Positions 6,691 to 14,687 of a DNA stretch of 33,665 nucleotides are shown here, in pieces. The translations under genes and the position numbers were made by a program. The stretch lies in contig JAHELT010000040.1 of NCBI GenBank assembly GCA_024644045.1, positions 1-33,665 on the forward strand, in the 5' to 3' direction. Position 1 is the first letter of the stretch. Each line of letters opens with the position of its first letter. This DNA comes from Chromatiales bacterium. GTDB taxonomy: Bacteria; Pseudomonadota; Gammaproteobacteria; JAHELT01. The notes beneath the pieces are model-generated. The model worked only from the letters and a program-made list of their open reading frames with translations, did no database searches and was not told the origin of the DNA.

Positions 6691-7995
6691 ATGGCCTGTC
6701 AGTACTTCGCACCGGTCGAGGGTGGTGCCGATACGTTCACGGTCGCGATGCCCAGGCTCACGTTCGGGCGGGGCTGTCTGCGCGAGACTGGCGCGCGTGC
6801 GGCGGCGCGCAACATCCGCCGTGCTGCGGTGTTGACCGACGCGCAGCTGCGCGACGGAGCCTACGTCGCGACCGTGCTCGATTCGCTGAACGCGGCCGGT
6901 GTCGAGGCCGGTGTGTTCTCGGAAGTCCAGATCGAACCGAGCGACGGGTCGGTGCTGGAGGCCGCGGCGTTTCTCGCCGACGGCGACTTCGACGGCGTCA
7001 TCTCGGTCGGCGGCGGCTCGGTCATCGATACGGCGAAAGCGGGAATGGTGTATGCACGGTACAGCGCGCCCTTCACCGACTACTTCGCGCCGCCGGTCGG
7101 CGCCGGGCAGCCGGTGCCCGGGCCGGTGCTGCCGCACATCGCCTGCCCCACCACCTCGGGCACGGGCTCGGAGTGCACCTCGGTTGCGGTTATCAGGATC
7201 AACGATCTGAACACCAAGTTCGTGCTTGCAAGTCCGTACCTGCTGCCGCCGGAGGCTGTGGTCGACCCGGTCTGCGCCGGGACGCTGCCCGGCAACGTGG
7301 TCGCCTCGACCGGATTCGACCTGCTCAGCCACGCGATCGAATGCTACACGGCGAAAGCGTACACCGGCTGGCCACCCGGTGCGGAGCCCGCGCGGCGACA
7401 GTTCCTCCAGGGGGCGAACCCCTGGAGCGACCTTGCTGCGCGCGAAGCGCTGCGGCTGGTCGGACAGTACCTGGCACGCGGCGTGAGCGACGCCGGCGAC
7501 AGCGAGGCACGGGATTCCCTGATGTGGGCAGCGACCCTGGCCGGCATGGCCTTCGGCAACAGCGGCACGCACTTGCCGCACGCGCTTTCCTACGGCGTGA
7601 CGCACCTGATGCGTGATATCCAGACGCCCGGCTACCCGATGCCGTCGCCGTTCGTGCCGCACGGCATCAGCGTCATCGTCAACGCGCCGTCAGTGTTCCG
7701 CTACACCGCGGCGGCCGCGCCGGAGCGGCACCTCGAGGCTGCCGGTTGCCTGGGCGCCGATGATCGGGGGGCGGGTCCAGCCGATGCCGGCGAAGTCGTC
7801 GCCAGGCGCATCATCGAGCTGATGCGCGTAACGCATATGCCGAACGGGCTCGGTGGCGTGGGGTTTGGGGAAGCCGATGTCGAACCGTTAACCCGATCAG
7901 CGGTCCGTCAACGCCGCGCCATCGGGAACGCCCCGCGCGAAACCAACGACACGGACATCGAGAACATCTACCGCAACGCGCTTGCCTACTGGTAG
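6691..7995 (+). CDS. hydroxyacid-oxoacid transhydrogenase (iron-containing ADH family)
   Basis: The product is 434 residues, with AGGAG at 6677-6681 nine bases before the ATG. The nucleotide-binding loop is VGGGSVID (106-113). The metal ligands of the Fe-ADH family are present as Asp210, His214 (FDLLSHAIE), His297 (HLPHALSYG) and His324 (FVPHGISV). The long insert around 225-245 and the sequence VPHGISVIVNAPSVF followed by PERHLEAA match ADHFE1-type transhydrogenases. These oxidise 4-hydroxybutyrate to succinic semialdehyde while reducing 2-oxoglutarate to D-2-hydroxyglutarate, using a tightly bound cofactor. It is the first gene of a same-strand run reaching to 12128 and may supply or consume a hydroxyacid made by its partners (inference). 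Confidence 0.88.
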   Translation: MACQYFAPVEGGADTFTVAMPRLTFGRGCLRETGARAAARNIRRAAVLTDAQLRDGAYVATVLDSLNAAGVEAGVFSEVQIEPSDGSVLEAAAFLADGDFDGVISVGGGSVIDTAKAGMVYARYSAPFTDYFAPPVGAGQPVPGPVLPHIACPTTSGTGSECTSVAVIRINDLNTKFVLASPYLLPPEAVVDPVCAGTLPGNVVASTGFDLLSHAIECYTAKAYTGWPPGAEPARRQFLQGANPWSDLAAREALRLVGQYLARGVSDAGDSEARDSLMWAATLAGMAFGNSGTHLPHALSYGVTHLMRDIQTPGYPMPSPFVPHGISVIVNAPSVFRYTAAAAPERHLEAAGCLGADDRGAGPADAGEVVARRIIELMRVTHMPNGLGGVGFGEADVEPLTRSAVRQRRAIGNAPRETNDTDIENIYRNALAYW

Positions 7996-8142
7996 GCCGT
8001 TTACAGGGTCGGGCGGGCGTCAGCCGCCTGACTGGTGTGCGCTCGTCGATCATTGCCCTGCAGCTCTCCGCGGTGGGTTGAAGTTAAGCTCAACTGCCGG
8101 CGCTGGTAAAGTTCGAGTTCGACCACCGCGAGCCCGCCCCCG

Positions 8143-9150
8143 ATGACAGAGCCGATTACCTTTACCTACCTGAACCATCACGACATCCAGGCGCTGGCAA
8201 TGACGGCCGGGGAGATCCTCGCGGCCGTCGAGGACGGCCTGCGCGCCCAGGGCAACGGAGAAACGGTTATCGAGCCGCGCGTGCACCTGGTGCCGGAGTC
8301 CTCCGCGCACGGCCATTTCAACGTGCTGCGCGGCTACATTCGACCGCTGCAGCTGGCCGGCGTGAAGGTGGTGCCCGACTTCTACCACAACTACCAGAAA
8401 GGCCTGCCCTCGGAGCTCGCGGTGCTGAATCTGCTCGATGCGCAAACCGGCGTCATGCGCGCCTTTCTGGATGCCTCCGAGATCACCGACATGCGCACCG
8501 GTGCGATTACCGCACTCGGTGCAAAGTACCTGGCGCGCAAGGACAGCCGGGTGCTTTGCAACATCGGGGCACGCGGCAGCTCCTACTGGAACGTGCGCCT
8601 GCTCGATACGCTGTTCGCGTTCGACGAGATCCGCGTTCACTCACGCCGGGCGGAGAGCCGCGAGGCCTTCGGCGCGCGCTTGAGCGAGGACCTCGGCAAG
8701 CCGGTCCGGGTCGTGGACAACTGGCGTGACTGCGTCGAGGGTGCCGACATCGTCGTCGAGGCGTCCCGTCTGCAGGCCCCGGAGCCGCTTCTGAAAACCG
8801 CCTGGATAAAGCCTTCCGCGTGCGTGATCCCCTACGGCACGATGTCGGCGGTGGAGCTCTCGCTCACCGACATAATGGACAAGATGGTGGTCGACGACTG
8901 GGGGCAGTGTGGCCCGGGCCGGCCCTTCGGCGCGCTGCGCGAGCACGTGGACGCCGGCAAGCTCAGCGCAGAGAACCTGCACGCGGAGCTGTGTCAAATC
9001 GTGGTCGGCGCGAAACCGGGGCGGGAGCGTGACGAGGAGACCATACTTTTCTGGCACCGCGGACTGAGCATCTCGGACATGGCGCTGGGCCACGCGATGC
9101 TGGAGAAGGCACAGCGCCTCGGCATCGGACAGACGTTGACGTTCCGCTAG
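8143..9150 (+). CDS. ornithine cyclodeaminase / mu-crystallin family oxidoreductase
   Basis: This 335-residue protein has the family pattern through its first half: GVKVVPDFYHNYQKGLPS, then LLDAQTGVMRAFLDAS and ITDMRTGAITALGAKYLA. The Rossmann loop is NIGARGSSYWN (about 140-150), which differs from the usual GxGxxA by ending in Ser-Ser. A later IVVEAS segment is the usual strand after the dinucleotide site. Members include ornithine cyclodeaminase, alanine dehydrogenase, ketimine reductases and EutC, so the reaction (NAD(P)-linked amine or imine chemistry) cannot be fixed from sequence alone. No good ribosome binding site precedes the ATG. It is 147 bases after the transhydrogenase and 20 bases before the methyltransferase gene. 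Confidence 0.85.
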   Translation: MTEPITFTYLNHHDIQALAMTAGEILAAVEDGLRAQGNGETVIEPRVHLVPESSAHGHFNVLRGYIRPLQLAGVKVVPDFYHNYQKGLPSELAVLNLLDAQTGVMRAFLDASEITDMRTGAITALGAKYLARKDSRVLCNIGARGSSYWNVRLLDTLFAFDEIRVHSRRAESREAFGARLSEDLGKPVRVVDNWRDCVEGADIVVEASRLQAPEPLLKTAWIKPSACVIPYGTMSAVELSLTDIMDKMVVDDWGQCGPGRPFGALREHVDAGKLSAENLHAELCQIVVGAKPGRERDEETILFWHRGLSISDMALGHAMLEKAQRLGIGQTLTFR

Positions 9151-9170
9151 AGGCGCGGCCGCAGAGCACC

Positions 9171-9950
9171 ATGCAGGAGTCCGACCAGGAATACGATGAG
9201 GCGTTCATCACGCTGCTGGAGGGCGTGTGGGGCGAAGGCTACCTGTCGCCGGGCGGCGGCGCCGAGATCGACGAGCTGCTGCAAGGCGTGAGCATTGCCG
9301 GCACACGGGTGCTGGACATCGGCTGCGGCACCGGCGGACCCGACGTGCACCTGATGCGTGAGCACAACGCCGGCAGCGTGACGGGCATCGACGTCGAAGC
9401 GCTCCTGATAAAACGTTGCAGACGACTGGCAGAGAAGCACGGCCTCGGCGCGCGCCTGCAGTTCGACTGGGTCGACCCTGGACCCCTGCCGTACGACGAT
9501 GCCAGCTTCGACGTCGTGTTCAGCAAAGACGCGATCATTCATATTTCCGACAAGGCGGCGCTTGCCCGCGAGCTGTACCGCGTGCTGGCGCCGGGCGGGC
9601 GGTTCGTCGCCAGCGACTGGCTCGCCGGCTACGAGGGTGAGCCCTCGCCGCAGATGCAGGCCTATCTGGACGCCGAGGGCCTCGATTTCGGGCTGGCGAG
9701 CGCGGCCCGGTACCGTGCCGCGCTGCTCGGCGCGGGGCTGACCGATGTCAGCGTGCGCGATCGCAACGCGTGGTATCGGCGGACGGCCCGGGAAGAGCGC
9801 GCGAGGCTCGCCGGACCCCTGTACCAGCCTTTGTCCAAAACTCTGGGCGCCGGTTATGTCGATGCGCAGATTCGTACCTGGGATACGATGATCGTGGCGC
9901 TGGACCGCGGAGACCTGCGGCCCAGCCACCTGTTCGCGCGTAAGATCTAG
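9171..9950 (+). CDS. class I SAM-dependent methyltransferase
   Basis: The protein has 259 residues. Motif I is VLDIGCGTGGPDVHL (about 45-59), followed by TGIDVE as the acidic residue of motif II. FDVVFSKDAIIHISDKAAL (about 112-130) and the YRVLAPGGRFVASDW segment follow. The start (ITLLEGVWGEGYLSPGG) and the SKDAIIHISDK stretch resemble phosphoethanolamine and dimethylglycine N-methyltransferases, which suggests an amine-nitrogen acceptor. It lies 20 bases after the cyclodeaminase-family gene, so the two are probably co-transcribed. The acceptor is unknown; an N-methylated amino acid or betaine-like compound is plausible from the neighbours, but not shown. Confidence 0.85.
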   Translation: MQESDQEYDEAFITLLEGVWGEGYLSPGGGAEIDELLQGVSIAGTRVLDIGCGTGGPDVHLMREHNAGSVTGIDVEALLIKRCRRLAEKHGLGARLQFDWVDPGPLPYDDASFDVVFSKDAIIHISDKAALARELYRVLAPGGRFVASDWLAGYEGEPSPQMQAYLDAEGLDFGLASAARYRAALLGAGLTDVSVRDRNAWYRRTAREERARLAGPLYQPLSKTLGAGYVDAQIRTWDTMIVALDRGDLRPSHLFARKI

Positions 9951-10043
9951 ACCTTTGCTCGAGCCGCGGTGGGTTGGTCGGGCTGTGTACAATACGCGCA
10001 AGGCGCGCGACCATTCTGAATCAGACACCGACGAGGCAGCACT

Positions 10044-11261
10044 ATGACCACTGGCGTGGGCGGATCCAGCGCGGAGCAGGAACTCGCAAAGCTGCAGACT
10101 ATGCGCGAGGGCGTGCCGCCTATAGCCGTCGAGGAACGCGAGGCGCGCATCGCGAAAGCGCAGCGCATCATGCGAGAGCAGAACGTCGATGCGCTGTATC
10201 TCGATGCCTCCTCGAGCCTCTACTACTTCACGGGAACGCGCTTCTGGGCCAGCGAGCGGTTGCACGGCGCGGTATTGCCGGCGCAGGGTGAGATCGCTTA
10301 CCTGTCGCCCGCCTTCGAGGAAGAGAAGACGCGCGCCATGCTGACGCTGGGCGATGATGTGCGGGTCTGGGAGGAACACGAGAACCCGGCCGCGCTGGTG
10401 ATCGACACCCTGCACAGCATGCGCGTGGAGCGGGGCACGCTTGCGCTGGATGAAGCGACTCCGTTTTTCACCTTCGATGCGCTGCGCAGCAACACGGACG
10501 CGTTCGCATTCGTTAACGGCAGCCTGGTCACGGCCGCGTGCCGCATGTACAAATCGCCTGCCGAGCTCGCATTGATGCAACGGGCCAAAGACATCACGCT
10601 CGAGGTCCACAGGGCCACGGCGCGCATCCTGCACGAAGGCATCACCACGACGGAGGTGGCCGAGTTCATCGCTGCGGCGCACCTGCGCCTCGGCACCGAC
10701 GGGCCGCCGACCTTCTGCATCGTGTTGTTCGGCGAGCCGACCGCTTACCCGCACGGCGTGCCTTATCCGCAAACGCTGGCTCGCGGGGACATGGTGTTGA
10801 TCGACACCGGCGCGACGATCGAGGGCTACCACTCGGACATCACACGCAGCTATGTGTTCGGCGAACCGAATGCGCGCCAGCGCGAGATCTGGGATCTGGA
10901 GAAGCGCGCCCAGGCGGCCGCCTTCGGTGCCGCGCAGATCGGTGCGCCCTGTGAGAGCGTCGACGAAGCCGCGCGCCGCGTCATCGAGGCGGCCGGTTTC
11001 GGGCCGGGTTACGCGGTGCCCGGTCTGCCGCACCGCACCGGCCACGGCATCGGCCTCGACGTGCACGAGTGGAGCTATCTGGTGAAGGGCAATCGCACGC
11101 CGCTCGCCGCCGGCATGTGCTTTTCCAACGAGCCGATGATCTGTATTTACGGTGAGTTCGGCGTCCGTCTGGAGGATCACTTTTACATGACCGAAGCCGG
11201 GCCACGTTGGTTCACGCAACCCAGCCCGTCCATCGATGATCCCTTCGGCTACGAGTCCTGA
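10044..11261 (+). CDS. M24 family metallopeptidase (Xaa-Pro peptidase / creatinase fold)
   Basis: The product is 405 residues, with GAGG about 7 bases before the ATG. Residues about 30-165 form the creatinase-type N-terminal domain and 170-390 the pita-bread catalytic domain. All five metal ligands are present: Asp254 (LIDTG), Asp265 (HSDITRS), His334 (GHGIGL), Glu363 (SNEPMI) and Glu377 (RLEDH). It is therefore likely an active dinuclear metal enzyme. The family cleaves X-Pro dipeptides, creatine, ectoine or DMSP, and the motifs here fit prolidase or Xaa-Pro aminopeptidase best. It is 93 bases after the methyltransferase gene and 18 bases before the dioxygenase gene. The neighbours suggest a modified amino acid or dipeptide as the true substrate (inference). 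Confidence 0.85.
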   Translation: MTTGVGGSSAEQELAKLQTMREGVPPIAVEEREARIAKAQRIMREQNVDALYLDASSSLYYFTGTRFWASERLHGAVLPAQGEIAYLSPAFEEEKTRAMLTLGDDVRVWEEHENPAALVIDTLHSMRVERGTLALDEATPFFTFDALRSNTDAFAFVNGSLVTAACRMYKSPAELALMQRAKDITLEVHRATARILHEGITTTEVAEFIAAAHLRLGTDGPPTFCIVLFGEPTAYPHGVPYPQTLARGDMVLIDTGATIEGYHSDITRSYVFGEPNARQREIWDLEKRAQAAAFGAAQIGAPCESVDEAARRVIEAAGFGPGYAVPGLPHRTGHGIGLDVHEWSYLVKGNRTPLAAGMCFSNEPMICIYGEFGVRLEDHFYMTEAGPRWFTQPSPSIDDPFGYES

Positions 11262-11279
11262 CCGCCGTTGCGTGCGGCG

Positions 11280-12128
11280 ATGACCGTGAAACGCGAACAG
11301 CGGGAGGACTTTGCGCGCGACGGTGCAGTCGTCGTGCGCGATGCGGTCGAGCACGCCTGGATCGAGCGCCTGGCGTGCGGCATCGAGGAAAACTTCCGCC
11401 AGCCGAGCGAATACACTACGCGCTACAGCGCCGAGGACGCGCCCGGCGGATTCTACGACGACTACTGTAACTGGCAGCGCATCGCCGACTACCGGGCGTT
11501 CATCGAGGACTCGCCGGCTGCGGAGATAGCCGGGCGTCTGATGGGCGCTTCAAGCGTGCGCATCTACCACGAGCACGTGCTCATCAAGGAACCCGGCACG
11601 CGGGAAATCACCCCCTGGCATCACGACCTGCCCTACTACGGCGTGGAGGGCGGGCAGCTGTGCAGCCTCTGGGTGCCGCTGGATCCGGTTCCGCGCAGTG
11701 CCTGCCCCGAGTTCGTCGCCGGCTCGCACCGCTGGGGCAAGCGCTTCGTGCCGCGCATGTTCATCGATCACCATGCCTACGCCGAGGTGCCGCACGGCTA
11801 CGAGCCGGTGCCCGATATCGATGCCGAGCGCGACCGCCACCGGCTGCTCTCCTGGGACCTGCAGCCGGGCGACTGCATCGCTTTCCACATGCTGACGTTG
11901 CACGGTGCGCCGGGCACCGCGGCGCTCACTACCCGGCGGCGCGGCTTCTCGGTGCGCTGGCTGGGCGACGATGCGGTGTTCGCAACCCGTCCCTGGGCTA
12001 CCTCGCCGCCGTTCCCCGAAGTGCAGCTGGCGCCCGGTGAGCCCATGGATCACCCGAGTTTTCCGGTGGTCTGGGCACTTGAAGCCGACACGACCACGGG
12101 CTGCCAGTTTAAAGGAAACGTCCCGTAA
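11280..12128 (+). CDS. phytanoyl-CoA dioxygenase family Fe(II)/2-oxoglutarate enzyme
   Basis: An in-frame TTG at 11268 exists, but the ATG at 11280 is preferred and gives 282 residues. The iron ligands are visible as His114 and Asp116 in TPWHHDLPYY and the distal His208 in LTLHGAP. RRRGFSVRWLGDD, further on, supplies the likely 2-oxoglutarate-binding Arg. Residues 140-160 (SACPEFVAGSHRWGKRF) are typical of the family. Members hydroxylate free amino acids, ectoine or acyl-CoA compounds. It is the last gene of the run that starts at 6691 and lies only 18 bases after the M24 gene. The substrate is unknown; a hydroxylation of a small amine or amino acid derivative would fit its partners. Confidence 0.88.
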   Translation: MTVKREQREDFARDGAVVVRDAVEHAWIERLACGIEENFRQPSEYTTRYSAEDAPGGFYDDYCNWQRIADYRAFIEDSPAAEIAGRLMGASSVRIYHEHVLIKEPGTREITPWHHDLPYYGVEGGQLCSLWVPLDPVPRSACPEFVAGSHRWGKRFVPRMFIDHHAYAEVPHGYEPVPDIDAERDRHRLLSWDLQPGDCIAFHMLTLHGAPGTAALTTRRRGFSVRWLGDDAVFATRPWATSPPFPEVQLAPGEPMDHPSFPVVWALEADTTTGCQFKGNVP

Positions 12129-12138
12129 GGCGGGTTTT
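12122..12138 (+). terminator. weak hairpin with T-run after the dioxygenase gene
   Basis: CCCG at 12122-12125 and CGGG at 12131-12134 flank a 5-base loop that contains the stop codon, followed by TTTT. The stem is only 4 bp, so termination may be inefficient. Confidence 0.3.
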
Positions 12139-12245
12139 CAGTGCTTTTCGTGGTGACCGTCCAGTCGCCAGTCGCGCAATACCCGGGCAAATCATCGGGT
12201 CTGCGCCGAACATTCAATTAGAGTCCGCATCGGGCATGAATTCGA

Positions 12246-12271
12246 CCTCGCCCGACCCGCGTCGGGCGAGG
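12246..12271 (-). terminator. terminator hairpin of the downstream ten-cysteine gene
   Basis: A perfect 11-bp stem (12246-12256 with 12261-12271) with a 4-base loop lies 12 bases after the stop of the minus-strand gene. There is no strong T-run. Its outer nine bases per arm (CCTCGCCCG/CGGGCGAGG) are identical to those of the hairpin after the paralogous gene. Confidence 0.65.
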
Positions 12272-12283
12272 CGTCACATCAGG

Positions 12284-13114
12284 TCAGAAGCTGCCGTAAC
12301 AGACGCGGCGCCCGCCGCTTGTGAAGCATATGTAAGAATGCGGGTTTTCGACACCTTGGATCACAATCGGAACTCGTGTATTTATGCCGTCCGGATTGTT
12401 CGTGCAGGCGCCTTGCTCACCCCGGGAAAGACTCGGGTTACACGAGGGCAGGCGTGTTTCCTCGCTGTTGTCGTCAAGCAGATTACAGGTGCAGAATTGA
12501 GCCGCGAAATCACCCTCTGTACGGGTTTTTGTAATATCCAGGCTGATGAGCATGCGCTGCTGCGCCGGATCCGGATTTCCACTGTTATCGACGGGGCAGT
12601 CGATACCACTCCCGTCGAGGTTGGTAATACCCGCGCACGGGCCTAGATTCACCATGTCCTGGGATGGTGGTTGCGGATCTCCGGTGAGGCCGTAGCAGAA
12701 ACTCACCGCAGTGAGCTCACCGTTCGCGTCTTCATCGAGATCCATAGGAACACCCGCCGCGCCAAAGTGATAGACCTTCGCGCCGGCGTTTCCCCGGGCT
12801 TTCAGAATCGTGTAGTTGACGTTGTCGAAAGGACCAGACACGACCCGCCACGACTCGATCTCCTCGACGCCCGCATTGGAATCGAATCGGATCGTGTACT
12901 CCATGGTCTGACCGCCCGGTCCGGTGGCGACGTTGGTTACACCGGGCCGCGGATCGTTGTCTCTCGCTTCCATGATCGCGTCATTATCACCGAGCGAACT
13001 GCAGGTCGGATTGCCCTCAAGATTCAGCACGACATCGGTCGACGTTGCGTGCGCTTGAGTGGCCAGAAGAACTGCCATAGTCGCGGCGGAAAAACCGCCC
13101 AGCGTAAGTTTCAT
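12284..13114 (-). CDS. secreted ten-cysteine protein, paralogue A
   Basis: The ATG at 13114 is chosen because GAGGG lies 8 bases before it; the frame extends to 13201 without one. The product is 276 residues, with a signal peptide (MKLTLGGFSAATMAVLLATQAHA) cleaved before TSTD near residue 23. The mature part holds exactly ten cysteines, all aligned with the ten in the neighbouring paralogue, including FCYGL, FCTCN, ACTNNP and YICFTSGGRRVCYG. Five disulfides are possible in the oxidising periplasm or outside the cell. The last 41 residues match the paralogue at 37 positions, while the middle is much less alike. No known family is recognised. It is the second of two paralogues downstream of the FecR-TPR-barrel gene. 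Confidence 0.85.
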   Translation of the reverse strand: MKLTLGGFSAATMAVLLATQAHATSTDVVLNLEGNPTCSSLGDNDAIMEARDNDPRPGVTNVATGPGGQTMEYTIRFDSNAGVEEIESWRVVSGPFDNVNYTILKARGNAGAKVYHFGAAGVPMDLDEDANGELTAVSFCYGLTGDPQPPSQDMVNLGPCAGITNLDGSGIDCPVDNSGNPDPAQQRMLISLDITKTRTEGDFAAQFCTCNLLDDNSEETRLPSCNPSLSRGEQGACTNNPDGINTRVPIVIQGVENPHSYICFTSGGRRVCYGSF

Positions 13115-13470
13115 CGTTTTCACCCTCATGTAACATCTAGGCTTTAGGAGCTTCGTTCCACCGGCGGGTAGAGCGAAAGCGCTCAACCTCGGTAGCTGCA
13201 CGCCGTTGTTTGATTCAACATCTGCTCCGATAGTCGGAACCTGTTGCGATTCTTAGCTGATACCGTCATGTTCTTGTTCGACCTCTTTTCTGCACGCAAA
13301 ATGCATGCCCTTGCGATGCAGTGCCTCGTGCCGGCGTATTCGTCAGGAGCCGGCCTTCCCGGACCGAACAGCGCGACGGGTGTGGAAAGAGTATCGACTG
13401 AACGGTCGACTCGGCGGTCGGGCGGGTTGCCAGGACGAACCGGCGGGTGACGAAGCGGTGCAAAGACCAG
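13115..13470. other. intergenic stretch between the two paralogues
   Basis: Apart from the ribosome binding site of paralogue A at its left end and the paralogue B hairpin just beyond its right end, I see no gene here. Several open frames cross it on both strands, but none has a ribosome binding site or recognisable motif. It must carry the promoter of paralogue A if that gene has its own, since a terminator precedes it; no clear -35/-10 pair is seen. Confidence 0.5.
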
Positions 13471-13496
13471 CCTCGCCCGGCGTTCGCCGGGCGAGG
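13471..13496 (-). terminator. terminator hairpin of the upstream ten-cysteine gene
   Basis: A perfect 12-bp stem (13471-13482 with 13485-13496) lies 9 bases after the stop of paralogue B. It has the same total length (26 bases) and the same outer nine base pairs as the hairpin after paralogue A, suggesting that the duplication carried the 3' end along. Confidence 0.7.
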
Positions 13497-13505
13497 CCGA
13501 AACAC

Positions 13506-14333
13506 CTAGAATTGCCCGTAGCAGACGCGGCGTCCGCCACTGGTAAAGCAGATGTAGGAACTCGGGTTTTCGACGCCCTGGATCAGAATCGGCACGCGCG
13601 TGTTGATCCCTATCGGGTTGTTTGTGCACGCGTTGTTCTGATCGTTATCGTCTCTGGACAACTCGGGATTGCACTTCGGCAGACGTTTGTCCTTCGTGTC
13701 AACGTTGCAGGTACAGAACTGAAGGGTGAAATCCTTCCTGTCGTCCGGATGCGCCGGCGGCGTTATGTCGAGGCTGATCAATGCGCGCTTCTCGCCTTGC
13801 GCCGGGCAGATGACCTCGCTTTCGTTGAGCGATCCGTGCTTTTTCATCAGCTCGTCGCAGTCACCCAGATTGATCATGTCCGGCGGCTCGGGTCGCATCA
13901 GCCCGTAGCAGAACCGCACGACCTTGAGCTTTCCGTCCGGCAATTCCTCGTTCGTGTCGGAAAACACCCCGTCGACGCCGAAATGAAAAACCTGCGACTC
14001 TCTCGAGCGTTTGTGGTGACGGCGCTCGACGCTCCCCAGCACCGTCAGGTTTACCGGTTTGCCGGACTCAGCCGTCTCCCAGTCGAGCAGGTCGCCCCAG
14101 GCATCAACCGTATAGGTGAAGACCTGGCCATCGGGCCCTTTCACGCTGGCGGTGCCGCCGCCCCTCGGCGGATCGTAGTCGACCGCTTCGAGAATGGCAT
14201 CGTTGTTGCTCAAATCCTCGCAGTCTGGAAGCCCCTTGACCTCCGATACGATTTCCGAGGACGTTGCGAAAGCCGCCGGCGCCATAGCCAGGGCGATGGC
14301 AACCGCTGCGGATCTACGGATCATCATGTACAT
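13506..14333 (-). CDS. secreted ten-cysteine protein, paralogue B
   Basis: The frame opens at 14510, but the ATG at 14333 begins a clear signal peptide (MYMMIRRSAAVAIALAMAPAAFA, cleaved before TSSE) and has AGAGGG about 10 bases upstream. The product is 275 residues. It shares with paralogue A a common N-terminal pattern (CxxLxxNDAIxEAxDxDP), FCYGL, ISLDIT, QFCTCN, the ten cysteines and a C-terminus ending SYICFTSGGRRVCYGQF. The region between about 70 and 130 differs strongly, with a basic RRHHKRSRES stretch here only. The function is unknown. Order and strand suggest it works with the FecR-TPR-barrel protein encoded 354 bases upstream. Confidence 0.85.
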   Translation of the reverse strand: MYMMIRRSAAVAIALAMAPAAFATSSEIVSEVKGLPDCEDLSNNDAILEAVDYDPPRGGGTASVKGPDGQVFTYTVDAWGDLLDWETAESGKPVNLTVLGSVERRHHKRSRESQVFHFGVDGVFSDTNEELPDGKLKVVRFCYGLMRPEPPDMINLGDCDELMKKHGSLNESEVICPAQGEKRALISLDITPPAHPDDRKDFTLQFCTCNVDTKDKRLPKCNPELSRDDNDQNNACTNNPIGINTRVPILIQGVENPSSYICFTSGGRRVCYGQF

Positions 14334-14687
14334 AGGGTTGGTCCCTCTTCGTGGGTTATTGGGTGTCGCGCGGCAGGCATTCGACAACTGACCGACCCGG
14401 TCCGGTGGGAACTGTCTACACCCCAATGCGCTGCAGCCTCGCGACTTACTTAACAGTCGATCTTCGGAGAGCGATTCACGTTTCGGCTGGAACGAAGCCG
14501 GGCTTCTCAAGGGCCCTTTCTAACGCTGTGGTAATTTGCAGCAATCTTTGTGCTAGCAACGTTAATCCTTTGAAATTCAGCCGGTTGGCGAAAAGGGTGC
14601 GGGCCGGGCGAAAGACGAATGTAAGAACTTTCGACACCGGGGATGCGCGGCACTGCCTGAGTGCCGTGTCCCCGTTACCGGTTGTTC
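14334..14687. other. intergenic stretch before paralogue B
   Basis: No gene is seen here. It holds the ribosome binding site of paralogue B near 14347-14352, a more AT-rich part at about 14518-14585, and the small hairpin at 14648-14666. The AT-rich part is the best place for a promoter on the minus strand, but I cannot name its elements. Confidence 0.5.
14648..14666 (-). terminator. small hairpin after the FecR-TPR-barrel gene
   Basis: CGGCACT at 14648-14654 pairs with AGTGCCG at 14660-14666 around a 5-base loop, 21 bases after the stop codon. No T-run follows on the minus strand, so it is only a possible terminator. Confidence 0.4.

Noticed and set aside
9988-9993. TACAAT as a -10 box before the M24 gene
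   Set aside because: No -35-like hexamer is found at 16-18 bases upstream, so an internal promoter is not supported by sequence alone.
10044-11261. DMSP lyase DddP
   Set aside because: DddP is also M24-fold, but the regions around the metal ligands here match Xaa-Pro peptidases and not DddP.
9147-11354. 735-residue open frame on the minus strand
   Set aside because: It is antisense to the methyltransferase and M24 genes, whose full catalytic motifs and ribosome binding sites are clear. It has no recognisable motif and reflects high GC content.
10044-12128. Ectoine or hydroxyectoine breakdown cluster (M24, cyclodeaminase-family and PhyH genes resemble DoeA, EutC and EctD families)
   Set aside because: The M24 protein has prolidase-type motifs (PHRTGHGIGLDVHEWS) unlike ectoine hydrolase as I recall it, and no DoeB, transporter or ectoine regulator is present.
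12236-12646. 136-residue plus-strand frame
   Set aside because: It is antisense to ten-cysteine paralogue A, whose reading is confirmed by its paralogue, signal peptide and ribosome binding site.
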